DNA from: Glebionis coronaria
Lineage: Eukaryota; Streptophyta; Magnoliopsida; Asterales; Asteraceae
Assembly: GCA_025667525.1 (NCBI GenBank)
Contig: CM046877.1
Coordinates: forward strand, 30,391,255-30,455,254
Reading direction: 5' to 3'
Length of the DNA stretch: 64,000 bases
Below, piece by piece: positions 58,603 to 64,000 of this stretch. How positions within the stretch are numbered: position 1 is the first letter of the stretch; each line of letters begins with the position of its first letter. Below the pieces are notes generated by a model. It was not told where the DNA came from. It made no database searches and worked only from the letters and a program-made list of their open reading frames with translations. The position numbers were made by a program, and so were the translations under genes.

Positions 58603-58912
58603 TAGGGATGAGCATTTCGACCCGAATCTCGAAACCGAATCGGAACCATACCGATTCTCGGTACCCGAATCCCGTTCTGGACGGTACCGGGAATACAAAA
58701 TAAGATGAAAAAAATTCGGGACCACTAATTCGAGACGAGACTGGTACCAAATCAGGAAATTCTCGAAAAAAAAAGGAAAACCCGATTTCCCGGTACCGAT
58801 ACCCGAATCCCGTTCGATACGGTACCGATACCACTAATTTATGCTCGGAAAATATTCGGTACCACTAATTCGGGATGGGTCCGGGACAGGACCGGTACCG
58901 TGCTCATCCCTA
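58603..58912. mobile_element. hAT-type MITE, 310 bp
   Basis: The ends TAGGGATGAGCA and their exact inverse TGCTCATCCCTA are flanked by perfect 8-bp duplications TATAAACC (58595-58602, 58913-58920). The interior has CGGTACCG and CCCGAATC words. It is inserted in an AT-rich MITE-like sequence (58420-58600 plus 58921-58960). Confidence 0.9.
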
Positions 58913-58920
58913 TATAAACC

Positions 58921-59388
58921 TATAGAAAAATTCATCATAATAGATGCTCTTAAGTAAGAAAAAGCAAATCGGAGTAATCTCTTTGTTTCAAAATTATTTT
59001 CCATAGATAACAAATACATATTTTAAGAAAAATGTATTAATTACAATTTTTATTTTGAAGAAAGAAAAAAAGCAATTTTACTTTTAGATAATTTATTGGT
59101 AATTCTTTAACTTTTGTAAATTCAATATGAATTAAAGATAACATATTAAATATTAAATCTAGAATATTTTTCTCTTTCATTTATTAGTGTCGATTTCGAT
59201 ATAGTTTTGAAGTGTACTCTGGAAATTCAAAATCAAATCGATAAACGACTAAAATCTACTACTATAGCTTGTCAACTTTCACAATGACATAAAATAATTG
59301 GTATATAACTTTTAAATTTGAGTAAAATGTAAAATACATTTTTATAAATTATATTTTACCCAAATTTAAAAGTTTAATATGTTCAGAT
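58921..59388. other. AT-rich intergenic DNA
   Basis: Nothing recognised besides a loosely Stowaway-like stretch (CGGAGTAATCTCTTTGTTTC near 58970) and a short inverted repeat near 59310-59375 built of TTTAAATTTG and CAAATTTAAA. Confidence 0.3.
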
Positions 59389-59546
59389 CAATGTTTTATA
59401 ATTTGAGTTGATCCAGTCGTTTGAACCGGTTGAATCGTGACCGAGTTGAGTAATTAGACGTCGATTTTGATTGAAAAACTTGATTAAATCGTCGGTTAAA
59501 TCGTGACCCGATAATTGAACCGAGTAAATTCAAGTTTAAAACATTG
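59389..59546. mobile_element. Small hAT-like MITE, about 158 bp
   Basis: It begins CAATGTTTTATAATTTGA and ends with TTCAAGTTTAAAACATTG, a good inverted pair. The flanks TGTTCAGAT and TGTTCAAT suggest an 8-bp duplication with an indel. The interior TTGAACCGGTTGAATCG is shared with the relics at 32625 and 34688, so the three are one family. Confidence 0.6.
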
Positions 59547-62500
59547 TGTTCAATAATCAAATATAATACAAGAGCACGTGTTAACTTTGGATTAAGATTT
59601 GTTATTGGTGGATCATGTGTTGCAGAAATCATTTCATCCTCCTTCATTCAATTTGCTTTCACTAATATTACTTAAACCTAACTATTATTTGTCTTCTTTT
59701 CTTGTCGTAAATAAATTAAGTAAACCACGTGATAATGAGTACAGTTTTAGATAAAAAAATGTTATCTTTTCAGAACGACATTATATTTAAAATTCGATCT
59801 TCGAGTTATACCATATAAATAGCTATGTTTTAGGACCCATCCACTAAGAGTGATAAGTAAAACGGAACCTCATGAACTTACGAGTTCGCACGAGGTGAAA
59901 AATCTAAAATTCATTGTTACTTACGAGCCATGAACCCAGAAACAAACTTTTTTTAAACTTCCAATAAGAGGCATGGTGATTAACTCTCTAAATAGAAGGT
60001 TTGATGACCAACTGCAGTAAAGTACTGTCGGTGATTTTAGTGTCATCACATATAGTTTGTGTAATTGTGATATATTTGAGATTAAAGGCTTAATTAAGTA
60101 TAGCTTACAGGCGAGTAAGGAGAGTGCGGAGTGCACGCTCGTTCTAGCTAACTTGATGTCGCCACGAACAAATGCGGAGGTCAAAGGGGTCGCGCCCCTA
60201 AACGATTTTTAGCATTCTGTGTTTGCAGTTGTTCACTGAAAATCGGGTTTTCCTCTTCCCAACCGACATATTCTGGTGTGAAAAGTTGTGTCTTTTCCTT
60301 GCAACAGTTATTAACCATGGTAACTGTCATTTGTTTTTCTTCATAAAAACAGAAAATTGATCTCTTCGAGAATACAACAAACACAACGATTTTCTGTGTA
60401 TTGCTTAGATCTCTCGTGCCTTAGAGACTAAGTGTGATTCTTTGTCTTATCCAATTGTTTCGTGATACCCGAGGCATATAAGGTCGAAATATTTGAATCT
60501 AAAAGTGATTTCTACACGATTCAAAGAAATATCAAGATTGTTGATTATTATCACCCACTAAAACTAACAAGTAGTTGGTTAAAGAAAAGAAAGATGATAT
60601 CTTATTGTAAGGTTAGACCATTAGAGGTTCCAATCTCGGCTATTAATCACTCTAGTTGATGTCTTACATTTATAGCAAAATATTAGATGACGTGAAACGT
60701 GGCGTGGCAGCTAGTCAAGTCGTACGTCTTTGCGAGCTATAGCGAGTCATGATATTTTTAACACATAAATTAAAACGACACAAAATATGAAAAGAGATAA
60801 ATTTATATATTTATATCATATTATAAATATATTAAGGTTAAAAAGTGTCATATATATAATGAATAAAGTTAAGATACTTTTTAAATGTAATCTTTTTCAT
60901 TTTTATATAAAATAAGTATGATTTTTATTGAAATTGAATTTAAAAAAAAATATTTATGTATCTTGTTTCATCATGATTTATCACGTTTTTCCTTTATCGT
61001 TTCACATCAAACTTTAAGCTTAAGCCTTAATCTATTACGTGACATGAAAGTCTTACCTTATTTTTTACAAGATTTTCACAACCTTATATTTATAGTGAGC
61101 TATAAAAGTTGTTATAGCCATCCTTTTGTACATATTATCTTGTTGACTCAAAAGTCAAGATAATAAATCATAAGTTAGAATATTAATAGGACATGGGCCT
61201 TCTTTTTTTTTCGAACCCATGGGCCTTCTTTTGTCGACAACAAAAATATATAAACATTGATAACAACAAAAAATAATAAGTTAGAGATGACTGGACGTTT
61301 GTAAATTTTTATGTCGACAACAAAAAAGTTGTACTTAACCATATTAATTGTTCGAACGCTATACCATCGACATTAGCTGCATATATATACAAGATACAAC
61401 ATTGCAAAAAGGACAATGAAATCTGTAGAAGAATATAAAAGAATTGGGTCAAGAGAAAATGCGTCAAGTGTTTGCAAATATAAATACAAAAGAAGATTGA
61501 ATTTTGAGAATCTTATACAAGAAACTAAAACCCTATAAATTACAATATCGTTATTTGTTTTACATAACTTTTTATTCCTAATATAAGAGCACTGGAAACG
61601 GTTGAGGTCCAACCTTGGTGCTAAAGATGACACGTAGGTTTGGCACGGAAATTTTTTCACACCACATTTTATGATGATGTGGTGAGCAAAAGAAAAAGTG
61701 ATGCCAAAAAGTGATACTAACTTCAAAAAGACATTTCAACTAGCCTACTACACTATTTGTTTTAAGATTTCGAGCTTTTTGTACTAATTCTATCTCTTGT
61801 ATACTTGGATTTAAAGAAAAAACTTCACATTATTCTTTACATAAGGTAACTTATAGTTACCAATATGTCATTCAAAAATTATCTAACCCAAATAGACTAA
61901 AAGACCAAAAAGCCCAAAACTTCCAGGGAAAAAAGCCCGACGCATTAAAATTTACAAAATAACCCTTCAATTACGAAAGTGACTCTCAGTTTTATGTTAT
62001 TTGTAAATTCGAACACGCCGCAGCGAAACGTGAGTACACGAAAACTTGTTTCTAACATCATCAACTCCTTAAATTTAAGTGATTACTTTTGCAAACCTGA
62101 TGTTTCAACTTTCAAAATAACATTGAAATTCTATTATGTTTATAGAAATGGGCCAAAGCCCATAATATACAAAGTAATATTTAAAGCCCATGAGATACCA
62201 AACCCTAGGGCATCAATAGCATATCTTCTATATAAACATCATAACCTGCCGTCATGTTTTCACAATGTACTTTTTAGTTTTTCATTTCTTTATCTTATTT
62301 TCTGTGTTATTTCTTAGTTTTTGTGTTCTTTTTTTAATGATACTTTTTTTGTTAGATTAGTACAAAAAATATGATGGTATGAAAAAAGGGGATGATGAAA
62401 AAATCAGACGGATTCCCAATGATTTTCTTTAATGTGATCTTACAACCAGCTACTTCTGACCCTTTTTCATACATTTAAAAACCTTTTTATTTTATATTTA

Positions 62501-63700
62501 TGTTAAAACATGTTTTTTTTAATGTTTTTTTCCTTATATTTTGGTTTTTTAAAAGGATGCCAATGATGTAAGAAAGATATTTGCTACTCTTGATGAGTTT
62601 ATAAAAAAACTCATTTGATGATTTATTATCCACCAAGATCTCTGAGGCATATCCTTGTTCTATGCAGTTTTTTCTAATTTGTTATAACTCGGTTCAACCC
62701 GTTTTCAGCCGGTTCAACTGGTTTTTGCAACCGAGTCAACTCGTATTCAACCGGTCAAATTGTTTGGATGCACATGTACAAGAGTTTCAATGAATTGAAT
62801 TCTTGAAGAAAGTATTCTCAAAATTCCAATAGGTCAAAATTGGTTATTTTATGCTTTGCCAAACAAGTATGAATGTCATTACTAGAGGCATGATGCATGT
62901 ACCAGTTTTATGCATTGATCTATTTTTAGTATTTGGATAAAGGATGTAAGACATTATTGAATTGATGAAATAAAGATTGGATTTCGTTTATTTTTCTGTT
63001 ATTTAATTTTGTATCCTATTTTACATGTTTTAAATCCATGAGCATTATGATGTTTCTAAATGTCCGTTGTCGATTAATAATATGGGAGTATTATTAAACT
63101 AAGACAATTCAAAATAGTGACAGAGTATACTTGAAAGTATATTGGTCAATTTTGGATGATATTTGATGGATCAAATATTGGACTTATCCCAACTATATGA
63201 TTTTACTTTATGGATCTTTGTCATCAAGTAAATCATAAATAGTTATCCTTAGACCTGAGATACCAGGAAACTGTCGTGGATCTAGTGCATTTCTGTGGAA
63301 TAATCTAACGCTAAACGTAACTGGTCGCTATAAGGATTATTTCCGGAAGTGTTGCAAAGTTCATAAGTTTTGCTTGTAGTCAAAATGGGATTCGTTTCCT
63401 TCAAGATTTATTTTGAAGTATAATACAGCTGGGCCCCACGGGGGAGTAGAAAGATATTTGTGCGGCCGCACCCAAATTTGTTTTGGTGATCTTGCTATAT
63501 CCATAAACGAGAAACAGAATGGTTAATGAAAGGAATGACTGAGATCCATATCCTTATTAACGTTGTATTTGAAATGAAAGGATAATAATAATAATGATTA
63601 TATATCATTAAAAGGTTTTGTCCATGAAACCTTACTCGAGTTGTACTAGTGACATTGTTAGTGTAACTAGACGCTAATCAATGTGATCACGATATTCGAA
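59547..63700. other. Intergenic, no supported gene
   Basis: About 4 kb with only short frames. 60200-60660 is less AT-rich and might be part of an LTR or leader of a retrotransposon, but I cannot anchor it. 61200-61240 has a duplicated GGGCCTTCTTTT. 61571-61700 (GAGCACTGGAAACGGTTGAG, then GATGATGTGGTGAGC) resembles a Harbinger-like terminal region. 62690-62760 has ACCGAGTCAACTCG-type words like the hAT relics. Nothing here can be called a gene. Confidence 0.35.
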
Positions 63701-63706
63701 TTTTGT

Positions 63707-64000
63707 CCAAGTGGGAGCTGAAAGTTTATGGACTTAAAATCGATTGTCGTGTGATAGGATCGAACTCGAGATCACGGGATTGCACACATTACGTGAAGAG
63801 TTAATTTATTTATTAAATATATTTATTAAATCAAATCATAGATAACGATTGTTAAGTAATTAAAAGTTAAGTATTAAACGACCGTTATAGAATGTTAAAG
63901 AAGCTAAAAGAAGGAGTCGGAAAAGTTCCGGAAACCTCTTTTGTGGGTGGTGTATATCCGGCCTAAATAAGGAGACAAAAGAGAAGGGAAAAGATTTTGT
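63707..64000 (+). mobile_element. Polypurine tract and truncated LTR at the window end
   Basis: CCAAGTGGGAG (63707-63717) is a typical copia-type polypurine tract. It is followed by TGAAAGTTTATGG, a plausible LTR start, then 280 bp without coding sequence to the window edge. The segment 63230-63700 would be the 3' internal region of the same element. No partner LTR is visible, so the call is tentative. Confidence 0.45.

Noticed and set aside
58231..59019. Open frames rich in RFG and YRYRE
   Set aside because: They run through the hAT MITEs at 57860 and 58603 and mirror their short repeated words.
60181..60659. Possible retrotransposon LTR or leader
   Set aside because: No TG...CA limits, primer site or partner repeat could be identified.

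Overview
The window reads as nuclear DNA of a eudicot plant, probably an asterid. It is AT-rich, coding regions are split by GT-AG introns, the genes are plant-type (F-box proteins, cytosolic isoleucyl-tRNA synthetase, an L34e-superfamily membrane protein), and most of the rest is plant transposons. I cannot name the species; Asteraceae is a guess from repeat style only.

Layout. 1-3400: AT-rich DNA with a Stowaway MITE and two related units that have snRNA-type promoter motifs on the minus strand. 3428-9143: an intact F-box gene (+), a broken partial copy of it at 6551, and a two-exon F-box/LRR gene (-) with a one-base frameshift. 9569-12250: fragments (WDR76-like exon, SINE, unrecognised coiled-coil frames). 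13025-18710: a composite in which hAT-type ends with a perfect 8-bp target duplication enclose a Ty1/copia element that has an intact polyprotein but only one LTR. 18711-24166: MITEs, a palindromic foldback element and several copies of a repeat with USE and TATA motifs. 24167-30356: a 6.2-kb Helitron (-) carrying fragments of host genes (dynamin-related, membrin, ASCH-domain), inserted cleanly in one of those USE/TATA repeats. 30357-40320: hAT MITEs, a truncated Ty3/gypsy gag, and scattered arrays of a perfect 14-bp palindrome, in one place phased exactly every 21 bp.

40324-50907 is the gene-bearing core. A cytosolic isoleucyl-tRNA synthetase gene can be assembled as 23 exons (1165 aa, in frame throughout). 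It converges on a single-exon L34e-superfamily membrane protein gene (-). The DNA between them is a tandem duplication that includes pieces of both gene tails.

50908-64000 has no supported gene. It holds a small MULE-type MITE, a 1.5-kb foldback element built of two opposed satellite arms with a 9-bp target duplication, two hAT MITEs with clear target duplications, and a truncated LTR running off the window end.

The genes do not form a pathway. The synthetase is housekeeping translation machinery, the F-box genes would act in SCF ubiquitin ligases, and the rest is a record of nested transposition. All calls come from reading the sequence; no database search was made.
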